Shown in pieces: positions 1 to 8,718 of a stretch of DNA of 64,000 nucleotides. The notes under the pieces are model-generated. The model ran no database searches. It saw only the letters and a program-made list of their open reading frames with translations, and was not told where the DNA came from. This stretch comes from Hahella sp018986435 (GTDB lineage: Bacteria; Pseudomonadota; Gammaproteobacteria; Pseudomonadales; Oleiphilaceae), in contig NZ_CP192738.1 in NCBI RefSeq assembly GCF_050749805.1, forward strand, positions 2,976,001 through 3,040,000, read 5' to 3'. A program made the translations under genes and the position numbers. How positions within the stretch are numbered: the first letter of the stretch is position 1; each line of letters opens with the position of its first letter.

Positions 1-1
1 G

Positions 2-934
2 CGGGAGGCCATCTTTCTGGAAGAGGCGCAGGCGTTCAGCCAGGGCGACAGCGATATTGTGGTGGCGGTATTGGATACCGGCGTCGAGCTGGATCATCCC
101 GAACTGCGCCATGCTATCCGCGGTGGTTATGACTTCGTCAACATACTCGACGGCGCCAGTGAATTTATCGGCGACTATATCGACGCGGACGCCATCGCCG
201 ATGACGAGGTCGGCCATGGCACCCATGTGGCCGGCATTATCGTGGGTAAAGGGCAGGGCATGCCGGGCGGTGTGGCGCCTCGTTGCAAACTGATCCCCGT
301 GCGAGTGCTGGCCGCCATGGAAAAACAGGGACGTCGGGTCGGCGCCGGACTCATCGAAAATATTAACGCTGGCGTTAAATATGCGGTGGATCAAGGCGCG
401 CATGTGATCAACATGTCATTAGGCGTAAGACATGAGGGCGGCGGCCTACCTCACCAGGAAGTTATCGACTACGCTTATCGGAAAGGAGTCACCATCGTGG
501 CGGCGTCCGGCAACGACGGGTTACAGGAAATGTATTACCCCGGCGCGTTTGAAACAGTCATCGCTGTCGGCGCAATGGACGCGCAAGGGCAAGTTGCGGA
601 CTTTTCCACCTACGGAGACCAGGTCTCCTTTATCGCTCCCGGCGTTGACGTCTACAGCGCCTACCTGGACAACGAATACGCGTTTTCAACCGGCACCTCC
701 CACGCCGCGCCCTTCGTAACCGGCGCTGTGGCGTTGCTGAAATCCTATGCCCGCAAAGCCGGACGTACGCTGTCCGACGGGCAGATCAAACATATCCTCA
801 AGCACACCAGCGACAAAATCGACAATCGCTTCAAACACCGCAAAGCCGGATACGGGAGACTGAATCTGGCGGATGCGATGCGTTATCTCGAGTTCAAGCT
901 TGGCCAAAGGAGAGAACGATATGGCTACCACTGA
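2..934 (+). CDS. S8 (subtilisin-like) serine peptidase, 5' partial
   Basis: The reading frame is open from the first bases of the window, so the true start lies upstream. The three subtilase catalytic blocks are all present and in the usual order: Asp in VLDTG, His in HGTHVAG and Ser in GTSHAAP, with the oxyanion-hole Asn in AASGND. An active endopeptidase is therefore expected. No signal peptide can be judged because the N-terminus is missing. The stop codon overlaps the start of the next gene (ATG at 921), which ties it to the operon running to 10501. The peptidase may process proteins encoded downstream; that is inference from position. A GTG at 59 is an internal Val codon of the motif region, not a plausible start. 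Confidence 0.93.
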   Translation, partial: REAIFLEEAQAFSQGDSDIVVAVLDTGVELDHPELRHAIRGGYDFVNILDGASEFIGDYIDADAIADDEVGHGTHVAGIIVGKGQGMPGGVAPRCKLIPVRVLAAMEKQGRRVGAGLIENINAGVKYAVDQGAHVINMSLGVRHEGGGLPHQEVIDYAYRKGVTIVAASGNDGLQEMYYPGAFETVIAVGAMDAQGQVADFSTYGDQVSFIAPGVDVYSAYLDNEYAFSTGTSHAAPFVTGAVALLKSYARKAGRTLSDGQIKHILKHTSDKIDNRFKHRKAGYGRLNLADAMRYLEFKLGQRRERYGYH

Positions 935-1505
935 AGAGAAAAAAGAGTCCTCCGCCCGCACTGCGGCGGGAACCACCGTCACGGCGTCGTCCGCTCTCGA
1001 CTTCGGCGACTTGAAGAACGAGTGGAGCAAATTGCTGGAGAAGCAGCGGCCGGACGCGGAGAGCAATCTGCTCAAGGTAAACGTCCGCGCCGGCAAGATC
1101 GACCCGCTGGCGGAAGCGGCGCTCAGCAAGGTGAAAGAAGTCTATTCCACCAATGAGAACACGCTGCGCAAGCTCATCACCCGCAAGGGCTGGGCGACGG
1201 AGCTGGACCGGGTGATCAAACGCATCAACAGCCTGCGCATCAGCGAAAGCAAACGCGTGGTGTTGGCGGCGGTGTATCCGGCGCTGTTGAACAAGTTGCT
1301 GAGTTGCAACGGCGCGGATGAGGAAGTGAAGGACGAAATGGGATTCACCGATTCGGTGTTATTCGAGCTGGAGCGCGAAGACGGCCCCCTCGACCGATTC
1401 GCCCAGGAGGTGGTGAAACTGGTGGGGGCCAAGCACCGCATCAATTTTGCCGAAGACAATGTATTGTGCGACCTGATTGCGCATCAGGTTCGCGCCGGCC
1501 TGTAA
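921..1505 (+). CDS. Unrecognised 194-aa protein of the peptidase cluster
   Basis: Not recognised. The start chosen is ATG 921, preceded by an AGGAGAG ribosome site and overlapping the end of the subtilisin gene; a longer upstream frame exists but has no such site. The first 30 residues are rich in Lys, Glu, Ser, Thr and Ala and look flexible; the rest is charged and probably helical. There is no signal peptide or membrane segment, so it should be cytosolic unless exported by a special route. It lies 21 bases before the next gene in the same direction. The overlap suggests translational coupling to the peptidase and a shared role. Function unknown. Confidence 0.85.
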   Translation: MATTEEKKESSARTAAGTTVTASSALDFGDLKNEWSKLLEKQRPDAESNLLKVNVRAGKIDPLAEAALSKVKEVYSTNENTLRKLITRKGWATELDRVIKRINSLRISESKRVVLAAVYPALLNKLLSCNGADEEVKDEMGFTDSVLFELEREDGPLDRFAQEVVKLVGAKHRINFAEDNVLCDLIAHQVRAGL

Positions 1506-1526
1506 TCAGCGAACGGGACGTCAACC

Positions 1527-2729
1527 ATGCCTAGCAACACAAAAATCTCGCTTAACCCCGGCGCCTTGGAGGCCGCGGTATTAAAACTGATTAATTCGGT
1601 GAACGAGCAGGGGCAGTTGCCGGCGTTGCTCGAAATCTACATCGAGAGCAACGAGATCGAGAAGTCCCGGTTCACGCCGGAAGTCAAAGCGGCGATGATC
1701 GACTATCTGCTGGATCGCGGCGTACAGATCGACGACATCGACAAGCTCAAAAAGGGCGGCTACGACGAACATTTCGCGCTCGCCTATGATTACGCGCTGA
1801 GCACCGCCGGCGGCGAGGAAGATCCTCTGGACGCGGCGCGGCGTAAAGGCGGCGGACGTGGCTTCGGACAATGGGACTTCAGCGTCGATCACTTCGAGGA
1901 CGTCGAAGAGCAGGGCGTCGTCAAAGAGAACATTCTCGCGGCGGGCGCGCTGGATTACATCTTCGAATTCGGCGAGCGCCTCGGCGTGTTCCGTCTGGTG
2001 GATGCGCTGGTGCTGAATTGGGCCGCAGGCTCCATCGATGTGGTGGAGGGTCCGGCGGCCGCCCGTCTATACCGTTACTGGAAGCTGCGGGAAGAGCGCG
2101 CCTCGCTCGACGAACGCGGCATGGTGTATCGCCGGGTGTTGAGCAAGGGCTCCACCGAAGTGCTGTCGCGCATGGTGGTCAACGAGCCTTTCCCCTTGCT
2201 GTGGCGCAACCTGATGGCGGAAGTGGCGGAATACATCGACAAGACCGAAAAAGTCGATGACGGCGCCGGGGAGTTTTCTCCTGTGTCCCGCTCCCGCATC
2301 TACCAGGCCACCCGCGAGCTGCAATACAACCTGACCGAATACTGTACCGGCATGGCTCACGTGCAGGCGCGGGAATTCTACGCGCAACTGCAGGAGTGCT
2401 TCGAAATCCTGAAGGATGACGAAATCATGTCCTACTTCGGCGGCAATCGCCGTAAGAGCCTGTGGACGGTGATCGAACGGCTGTCCAAGGAAGAATTCGG
2501 CGCTTCCCCCAATATCGCCGCGCATCGCTCTTTGGCGGTGGACGGCAACCGCATCTTCCAGTGGATCGCCAACTTCAATGAAGCGGCGGTGCGGCAGGAG
2601 GATTTCATCGCCTTCCTGCAGGCGGCTGAGTCCTACATCCTCAACTTCACCTCCGCGTCGGATCAGGAAATTGACGAGTTTGCGGAAGAGGATGACTTCG
2701 AGTTCGCCGACGAGGACGACGATTTCTAA
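1527..2729 (+). CDS. Unrecognised 400-aa acidic protein of the peptidase cluster
   Basis: Not recognised. A largely helical, soluble, acidic protein without a signal peptide. Residues about 93-120 contain a basic, glycine-rich linker (RRKGGGRGFG), and the last 20 residues are almost all Asp, Glu and Phe, an acidic tail like those that bind basic partners or chaperone surfaces. It has no cysteine-based or nucleotide-binding motif I can see. It sits 21 bases after the previous gene and 26 bases before the next, all on the plus strand, so it is very likely co-transcribed. Function unknown. Confidence 0.85.
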   Translation: MPSNTKISLNPGALEAAVLKLINSVNEQGQLPALLEIYIESNEIEKSRFTPEVKAAMIDYLLDRGVQIDDIDKLKKGGYDEHFALAYDYALSTAGGEEDPLDAARRKGGGRGFGQWDFSVDHFEDVEEQGVVKENILAAGALDYIFEFGERLGVFRLVDALVLNWAAGSIDVVEGPAAARLYRYWKLREERASLDERGMVYRRVLSKGSTEVLSRMVVNEPFPLLWRNLMAEVAEYIDKTEKVDDGAGEFSPVSRSRIYQATRELQYNLTEYCTGMAHVQAREFYAQLQECFEILKDDEIMSYFGGNRRKSLWTVIERLSKEEFGASPNIAAHRSLAVDGNRIFQWIANFNEAAVRQEDFIAFLQAAESYILNFTSASDQEIDEFAEEDDFEFADEDDDF

Positions 2730-2755
2730 CCCAGGCCAACAGGGAGCCCAGTCGC

Positions 2756-3886
2756 ATGAGTGAACAGGCTATCAAAGACATTGCAAGAGAATATACGCGC
2801 AGGACTTTGGCCCAGTCGGCCACATTTCACCAGTTGGGGATTGAAGACCAAAAGGCCTTGTATCTGGACGTTTACCGGCAGAACTATCAGCAGCTGGCGC
2901 TGAACGCCAATGGCGGCGCGCATCATCCTGCGCCCTATGGCCGTCAGCAGAGTCTGCCAAGTCAGGCCATGGCGGGGCCGAAAAAAGCCAGTGACATGAT
3001 CGACGACGATCGCCATAAAAACGAGCGCATCGATCAGGCTGGCGAACTGGCGGGCGGCTTTATTGACGAGGTGGATTTTCCCGGTTTTGTCAAAGATCTG
3101 CTGAAAGGCGTGTTCGACGCCAATCTGGAAGTCACCCTGGCGCAGATGGAGTCCTATCAGAAGCTGTTGAAGGCGGCGACCCAGTCGGTATCCAAATTCA
3201 TCAACGCCATCGACGACACCGCTTCGTTTGGTTATCTGGCGGAGAACAATGGCGATGAATTCGGCCTGGACTTCAGCGATGAGGAAAACGCCGACGGCTC
3301 GCGCAAAGTGGTGTTGACCGACAGAAACGGCGATCCGGTGGACCTGGGAGATAATCAGGTCAAAGCCCGCATCATGGACGCCAAGATTCAAATGGCGAAA
3401 GAACAGCGCGCCATGCTGCGCGAGACCATTCTGATGGGCATCACCCGTCTGGTAGTAGAGCGCGGCAACGTGAAGGCCTCCGTGCTGTTCGACATCAAGG
3501 CCACCGAACAGGTGCAAAAGGCGGACAAGGCGGCGTTGCAGGAACTGAAGTCCTCCAGCAACAGCGTCAGCGCCAGCGGCGGCCTGATCGGCGCCATCTT
3601 CGGAGGACCCAAAGGCGGTCATACCTCCAGCACGCGCAAAACCAAAATCTCCGTGGCCAGCGCCAAGAGCGTGGCGAATACGGAGCTGGCGGCGAAAGTG
3701 GCGGGCTCGGTGGATATCACCTTCAAATCCGACTACTTCAAGCTGGATAACTTCGCCGCGCTGTATCAGGGCGGCAATGACGGCGGCGCGCGCCTTGGTC
3801 CCTCGCAGCAGGTGGCTGCGCAACCGGGTGCGCAACCGGGTGCAGCGCCGGCAGCCGCTCCGCCAGCGCCGGTAGCGGGAAGATAA
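2756..3886 (+). CDS. Unrecognised 376-aa protein of the peptidase cluster
   Basis: Not recognised with confidence. The middle (residues about 100-300) is a regular mix of helix and charged turns; a Gly/Ser-rich insert with a GGLIGAIFGG core and a basic HTSSTRK stretch precedes a conserved-looking beta-type segment ending in GSVDITFKSDYF. The C-terminus is low complexity: Gln-Pro-Gly-Ala repeats encoded by two adjacent 12-base copies (gcgcaaccgggt) at about 3819-3842, then Ala/Pro. It has no signal peptide. Its stop is 3 bases before the next start. The tail style resembles DUF2589-type proteins, but I cannot confirm membership. Confidence 0.85.
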   Translation: MSEQAIKDIAREYTRRTLAQSATFHQLGIEDQKALYLDVYRQNYQQLALNANGGAHHPAPYGRQQSLPSQAMAGPKKASDMIDDDRHKNERIDQAGELAGGFIDEVDFPGFVKDLLKGVFDANLEVTLAQMESYQKLLKAATQSVSKFINAIDDTASFGYLAENNGDEFGLDFSDEENADGSRKVVLTDRNGDPVDLGDNQVKARIMDAKIQMAKEQRAMLRETILMGITRLVVERGNVKASVLFDIKATEQVQKADKAALQELKSSSNSVSASGGLIGAIFGGPKGGHTSSTRKTKISVASAKSVANTELAAKVAGSVDITFKSDYFKLDNFAALYQGGNDGGARLGPSQQVAAQPGAQPGAAPAAAPPAPVAGR

Positions 3887-3889
3887 ACC

Positions 3890-6007
3890 GTGGCGCTGGC
3901 GCTGATCCTGGCGATACAGCCCGGACCCGAAGGCGTCGCAGTGCGGTTCGACATTGGTCATAACCGTTATCTGCGTTGGAGCCTGGGGGAGGGCGAGAGC
4001 GAGACCGCCAACGGACTGCAGCGTCTGACCGGCGCGGCCGGGCGCTCCAGCCTGATCGGTCCGCTACGGCCGGAGGCGAGGGGGCGCGGCGAGTTCGTCA
4101 TCCCTCGCGCCATGCTGTCGCGGGAGAAGCGCGCGCTGCAAATCACCAGCTACCGGGATGACAACGGCGCCGGTCCCGCTATCTCTGCGGTGGAGACCTT
4201 GCCGGTCTCCCTGCTCAGCGATCTGGGCGGCGAGCCGCCGCCACCGGCGGGACTAGCGTTAGGGGCGACACAGGCAAGTAAAAAGGACAGCATCATGACA
4301 GCCGTATCCCCTGCATATCAAAGACAGACAGCCATGGCGCGGCAAGTGGATAACGCGCCTTTTCATCTACGGGAAAGGCGCTTGAGCCGACCAATGTTCA
4401 TCGATGCGATTGTGGGCGCGTTGCCCAGCCTGTTGCCTATGTTGGCGCCGGCGATCGGCTCTTTACTGGCCGGCGTGGCGCCGGCAGTGGGGCAAGTGGC
4501 GGGACAGGTCGTGCGCAGCGTATCCGGCGGCGGCGCGCCGCGTGCGGACGCTGGAACCCAGACCGCCGTGGCGCAAATCGCCAATCTGGCGGAACAGGCT
4601 CTGCGTGCGGCGGGTCCAGCCTCGCAACAAATACTCACTCCCGAAAACATGCGCCAGATCATGCAGTTGATTCAGGCCGGCGTCGCAGCGCAAAGCGGGG
4701 CGACCGCCAGAGCCAGTGGGCTATCGCTGCGTGGGCCCAGACGTCGTCATCTGAGTCTGGCGCGCTCTCAGTACAGTCAGGCTCAAGTCGCCCCGGCGTT
4801 ACTGGCGGCGCTGCCTGCATTGATGCCTTTACTGCAACAGGTGCTGAGCCCGCAGACGGTGCAGAGCATCATTGACGCGCCGCAGCGCATGACCGGCCAG
4901 ATTATCAACGGCATCACCGACTTCGCCCGCCTGGGGTTACAGGCCGACCAGCAACTACAGGAACATCTGCGCGCTCTCAATCCGGGAGTGGACGATCCTG
5001 CGCTGCATCAATTGCTGGCGGGTTTGAGTCTGGGCATGACCGCCCGACGCGGGCGCGCCTATAAACGTGTCAGCAGCGTGCGTCTGATGTTGGATCATAC
5101 GCCAACGCAAGTGGTGTTCGGGCGGGAAGTGTCCCTGTATCAGCAAGGCGCGCAGCTGCAGTTTCCTCTGTCCGTGGAGACGCCTCAGGCTATTCGCGAC
5201 GCTGAGCTGATGTTGCAGATCAAACAGGCGGACGACCTGCGCATTGTGCATGAGGACGCCGAGCCCATTGGCGACGTCAGTTCCGGCCCGCTGGAGATCA
5301 TTCCTCGCGTGGAGGCGGATGTCTCCGCGCGATTGTCGCCGCAGAAAGACTATATCGTCGTACTCTCCCTGATCTGGCGCAACAGCAAGGGGCAGAGCCG
5401 GGGAACCTCCGTGCAGCACAGCATCAGTCTGATGGGGGATTATCGTTTTGACAGGGTCGAGGAAACCGGCGAACTCATCCCCCTGAGCGACCGGGAAACT
5501 TATCGGGATTACTGGCATCGTCTGTGGGAGGCGCCGTTTGACAGCGATACGCGGCGAGTGGATATCCAAAGCAGATACTTCCTGACCCTCAACCCGGAAC
5601 GCAATCGCAACGCTCGACTGGATTCCGACGTGCGCACGGAACAGGAAGGACCGCGGGCCACTATCCGTTTGCGTAGCGGTTATGAATATAGCCTGTATGC
5701 GCTGAATCATTTGATGACGCGCCTGGCGCCGGATCAGGAAGCGCTGAGCGACGCGGCGCTGGAGGCGCTCAACGGCGCGGATTTTGTCGAGCGCTTCAAT
5801 CAGGCGGCGCAGCATCAAGGTCAAATCCGCGGACGTCCCGGCGAGTCCGCCGCATTGTGGGCGTTTCCCGTCTTCAAGATGCAGACCCTGGTGATGGTGA
5901 GGGCGGAAAATGTGGACGAAAACGGCGTGATCGGCGGCCTGTCGGAAGAGCGTATACGCTTTCCCATGCCCGCCATGGTGCATTTTGTGGGAGTGAAACA
6001 AGCATGA
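3890..6007 (+). CDS. Unrecognised 705-aa protein with two hydrophobic helical blocks
   Basis: Not recognised. Starts with GTG 3 bases after the previous stop. The N-terminal 115 residues look like a beta domain. Two similar hydrophobic helical blocks follow, around residues 165-200 (core ALPSLLPMLAPAIGSLL) and 300-320 (core LLAALPALMPLL), each after an Arg/Ser/Leu-rich stretch; they could insert in a membrane or form an amphipathic coat. The rest (from about 390) is a beta-rich region with many aromatic and charged residues, suggesting surface or assembly domains. The stop overlaps the next start (ATGA). This is the largest protein in the cluster and a plausible structural backbone; that is inference. 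Confidence 0.85.
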   Translation: MALALILAIQPGPEGVAVRFDIGHNRYLRWSLGEGESETANGLQRLTGAAGRSSLIGPLRPEARGRGEFVIPRAMLSREKRALQITSYRDDNGAGPAISAVETLPVSLLSDLGGEPPPPAGLALGATQASKKDSIMTAVSPAYQRQTAMARQVDNAPFHLRERRLSRPMFIDAIVGALPSLLPMLAPAIGSLLAGVAPAVGQVAGQVVRSVSGGGAPRADAGTQTAVAQIANLAEQALRAAGPASQQILTPENMRQIMQLIQAGVAAQSGATARASGLSLRGPRRRHLSLARSQYSQAQVAPALLAALPALMPLLQQVLSPQTVQSIIDAPQRMTGQIINGITDFARLGLQADQQLQEHLRALNPGVDDPALHQLLAGLSLGMTARRGRAYKRVSSVRLMLDHTPTQVVFGREVSLYQQGAQLQFPLSVETPQAIRDAELMLQIKQADDLRIVHEDAEPIGDVSSGPLEIIPRVEADVSARLSPQKDYIVVLSLIWRNSKGQSRGTSVQHSISLMGDYRFDRVEETGELIPLSDRETYRDYWHRLWEAPFDSDTRRVDIQSRYFLTLNPERNRNARLDSDVRTEQEGPRATIRLRSGYEYSLYALNHLMTRLAPDQEALSDAALEALNGADFVERFNQAAQHQGQIRGRPGESAALWAFPVFKMQTLVMVRAENVDENGVIGGLSEERIRFPMPAMVHFVGVKQA

Positions 6008-6189
6008 AAAACAACAATTCCCGGCCACGCCCCCGGCTTCGCGCCAAGTCGCTCTCCGAGCGGGACATCGCGGATCAGTTCCAGGGACTGGAAGTGGAGT
6101 TCAACGACAAAGTGACGCTGTTTCCCGTGCAGGTGGAGCGCAATACGCCGCCGCAGCGCAGACGCTCACTAAGAAGCAGTCTGCACTAA
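6004..6189 (+). CDS. Small basic protein, 61 aa, peptidase cluster
   Basis: Not recognised. ATG 6004 overlaps the preceding stop in an ATGA arrangement, which supports translational coupling and a start much shorter than the longest frame. The protein is strongly basic at both ends (Arg-rich) around a short core, GLEVEFNDKVTLFPVQVER, that looks like two beta strands. Its size suggests an accessory or linker subunit. The next gene starts 12 bases downstream. Confidence 0.7.
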   Translation: MKNNNSRPRPRLRAKSLSERDIADQFQGLEVEFNDKVTLFPVQVERNTPPQRRRSLRSSLH

Positions 6190-6201
6190 GGCTGGAGCTT
6201 A

Positions 6202-6582
6202 ATGGCGATGAATGACGCAATGACCCCGGACCCGAATGCGGCGACAAATGCTCCAGAGGAGACGCGGGAGTCCTGGCTGGCCCCTGACCAGCAGGGGCTG
6301 GTCGAGGAAGATCGGTTTCCTGGTCTGGCGGATATGCTGGAGGATTTTCTGACGCCGCAACTGGCGCTGGATGTCGACCCGGCCCAGCCGGATCAGTTGC
6401 TGGGGTTGTATGTCGAACGCCTGGCGCTGGATCTGCCCATTGAGCTGCAGCCGCGACGGGATGAGCATGGCGTTCTCACTGTGGGCGTAGCGCCGCCGAC
6501 CCAATGGATCGAGACCAGCGTGCAGCCCGTGTTGCACAGACTTCGCGTCACTCTGGAGTTAAACGACGATGACGACGCGTGA
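6202..6582 (+). CDS. Unrecognised 126-aa acidic protein, peptidase cluster
   Basis: Not recognised. The N-terminal third is acidic and Pro/Ala-rich, probably flexible; the remainder (from about residue 45) alternates hydrophobic and charged residues with strands such as ERLALDLPIEL and LHRLRVTLEL. It ends in Asp repeats, so it could pair with the basic 61-aa protein encoded just before it. The start ATG 6202 follows GGAGCTT, and the 3' end overlaps the next gene by 14 bases. No signal peptide or membrane helix. Confidence 0.8.
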   Translation: MAMNDAMTPDPNAATNAPEETRESWLAPDQQGLVEEDRFPGLADMLEDFLTPQLALDVDPAQPDQLLGLYVERLALDLPIELQPRRDEHGVLTVGVAPPTQWIETSVQPVLHRLRVTLELNDDDDA

Positions 6583-7330
6583 AACCAAACCCTGGAATCT
6601 GGAGCAGTTTCTGGACTCCCTGATTCTGGAGCTGGACAAGGCGCAAGACACCCTGTCCCTGAAAGGGTTGACGCGCAAACTGACCTACACCGTCAAAGAC
6701 GTGGCGCTGGACTTGAATATTTTCCCGGTGTTGGAGGACGGCAAGGTGAAATTCCAGATGGCGAAGCCCGGGGAAACCGGCGGCTCGCGCATCTCATTTC
6801 AACTTGGCTCCATCACCGATCGACAGATCCGTGAAAACGCCAACGAGCCGCCAAGCAAGGACGACGTGCAGCTGGATACACTGGAAGATGTGGATGACGA
6901 GGTGAAGGAAAGTCTGCGCAAGGTGGGCGTCACCTCGACGCGGGATCTGGAGAAGTTGAATCAGCGCAATGTGAATATTGAGAACGTGGTGAAGGAAAAG
7001 ACCGGCGGCGAAAAAAGCCTCGACTATTCCGACCTCGCCAATCTGATCAACAAGGCGCGTCGGCGCAAACTGTCGCCGCAACTGTCGACGTTGAGCGCGA
7101 AAGAACAGGAAGAAGCGGTGGAGCTGACCCTGCGCGGCAGCAACTTTGTTTTGCAGCAAAGCGCCAGTTATCCGGCCGCCATGGTGAACAACCAGAAAGC
7201 CGAAGTGCTGCATGCGGACGCCGGCGAGTTGAGACTGAAGGTGCCGCGACAGGCGCTTAAAAACGGCGACAACGCCCTGGCCATCGCCCTGGACCCCTAT
7301 GCGGTGATGCAACTGAATCTGCAGTCCTGA
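6569..7330 (+). CDS. Unrecognised 253-aa protein with a helical N-terminus and IPT/TIG-like C-terminus
   Basis: Not recognised as a whole. Residues 1-80 begin with a helix containing LILELDKAQDTL and continue into strands (YTVKDVALDLNIFP). Residues about 105-150 read like a small helix-hairpin-helix fold (VDDEVKESLRKVGVTSTRDL). Residues about 185-253 look like an immunoglobulin-like IPT/TIG domain, with LTLRGSNF at its start and LRLKVPRQAL further on. Such domains bind partners or sit on cell-surface and tail-like assemblies. It overlaps the previous gene by 14 bases and precedes the next by under 110 bases. The domain readings are by eye. Confidence 0.82.
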   Translation: MTTRETKPWNLEQFLDSLILELDKAQDTLSLKGLTRKLTYTVKDVALDLNIFPVLEDGKVKFQMAKPGETGGSRISFQLGSITDRQIRENANEPPSKDDVQLDTLEDVDDEVKESLRKVGVTSTRDLEKLNQRNVNIENVVKEKTGGEKSLDYSDLANLINKARRRKLSPQLSTLSAKEQEEAVELTLRGSNFVLQQSASYPAAMVNNQKAEVLHADAGELRLKVPRQALKNGDNALAIALDPYAVMQLNLQS

Positions 7331-7431
7331 GGATAACGTTGCGTTCAGAGGAAAAAGACCAACGGAGGCGCGGTAGCGATACCCGCCAGACAATTATTGA
7401 CTGGATACGAACCATCGGAGAGGACGCCTCT

Positions 7432-8718
7432 ATGGGACGAAGTCTGCGATCACTGGAGCAATCGCTGGCGCGGGACGCCCATCCCGAACGCAGCGACGCC
7501 AGACGACTCAAACGTGAAGACGTACGACGGGGAGCGGGCATGTCAGCGCCACCCTCTGGGTATCGTGAGCAAATCGAGGTCGTGCGCGGTCAACGCGTCG
7601 CGCAGCCGACCCGTAGCCTCAGAGCGCTGGAGGATCGCGTGCTGGGACGCCGACCCGCTGCGCCGGCGATGGTGGATAAACCGCCGCAACGCACTATGCT
7701 GCGGATGGATCAGGAGCAGGCGCCATCGCTTCCGCTTCCTGTGAATACGCCAGCGGCGCAGTCCTGGAGCGCTTCGCAAAGTTATCAGCCCGATTACCAG
7801 ACAAGCTATCAAACAAGCTATCAGGCAGGCCATCCGCAGAGCTATCCGCAACCGGCGGCGGACTCTCTGGCTTACGCTCCCGAATTCTCCGCTCCGGATA
7901 CCGGACGTTTTCGGGTTGAGCCTTTTGAAGAGCCGCGGGCGCTGTCTCAAAGTCGGGCATTGAGCGGACCCACTTCACCAGATGACTTATTCCGGCCTGA
8001 TCCCGCTGTGGCCTCGCCAGCGCCTTCCACCTCTACGCCTACCTTTGCGCCGTCGTCTCAGCCGAGTTTAAGGGCAGAGTCGCCCAATGGCGGTCAAGCA
8101 GCGCCTCCCGCTGTCGTCAGCCGACAGGAGGAAGAGGATGACCTTAACTGGCTGGCGGAGTCGCAACCGCAGCGGGTGACGGCGGCGAGCAAACAGGCGC
8201 TGGATGCGGGGCTGGCGTTGGCGAAAGACGATTTTGAACGGGATCTGGCCGCCATCCTCGGGCAACCGGCGCCAGCCGCTTCCGCGCCTGCTGAGCCGCC
8301 GCTGACGTCGCAGGCGCAACCCCCATCGTCTCCGACGCCAAACGCTCCGGGGACGCCGCTAAACGAGGAGCCCGCGCCCGCCCATCCCACTCATGACGTT
8401 TTTGATCAGATGGGGCTGGCCATGCGTTACGCGAACAGCTTCGACCTGGGAGCGGTGCCCCTGAAGGAGCGTTTTGATCATTTTGAGAGAGAGCTGCAGG
8501 GAGCGCCTCCGCAGCCATCGCAACTGTCGGCGCCGCCGACTGCGCAAAGTCCTTTTGTGGACCCCATGAATCTGGATGAGTTTGATCTGGTGGCGGAACT
8601 GGCGGAGATCGGCGCTGAGCGCCCACCGCAGCCCCCCATCACGGAAACCGAAACAGACAACAAGGCAAACCGCACTGAAGAAACAGCAGGTGACGACAAT
8701 GAGCAACCGACTGGCTGA
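7432..8718 (+). CDS. Pro/Gln/Ser-rich, largely disordered 428-aa protein, peptidase cluster
   Basis: Not recognised. I favour ATG 7432 (preceded by GGAGAGGA) over the TTG at 7339 (GAGGA upstream) because the protein then begins with SLRSLEQSLA, matching the start of the next gene product (RLADLEQTLA). Most of the chain is low complexity: Pro, Gln, Ser and Ala, with short Tyr repeats (YQTSYQTSYQ) near residue 125-135. Two short ordered-looking segments remain near the C-terminus, around QMGLAMRYANSFDLG and LDEFDLVAELAEI. It may be a tether or adaptor. The 3' end overlaps the next gene by 20 bases. Confidence 0.75.
   Translation: MGRSLRSLEQSLARDAHPERSDARRLKREDVRRGAGMSAPPSGYREQIEVVRGQRVAQPTRSLRALEDRVLGRRPAAPAMVDKPPQRTMLRMDQEQAPSLPLPVNTPAAQSWSASQSYQPDYQTSYQTSYQAGHPQSYPQPAADSLAYAPEFSAPDTGRFRVEPFEEPRALSQSRALSGPTSPDDLFRPDPAVASPAPSTSTPTFAPSSQPSLRAESPNGGQAAPPAVVSRQEEEDDLNWLAESQPQRVTAASKQALDAGLALAKDDFERDLAAILGQPAPAASAPAEPPLTSQAQPPSSPTPNAPGTPLNEEPAPAHPTHDVFDQMGLAMRYANSFDLGAVPLKERFDHFERELQGAPPQPSQLSAPPTAQSPFVDPMNLDEFDLVAELAEIGAERPPQPPITETETDNKANRTEETAGDDNEQPTG

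Noticed and set aside
686..1129. Long minus-strand open frames across the first 10 kb
   Set aside because: They mirror the GC-rich plus-strand genes and have no ribosome sites or recognisable motifs.
2726..3961. 411-codon minus-strand frame
   Set aside because: It lies opposite two genes with strong coding features and lacks a protein-like composition.
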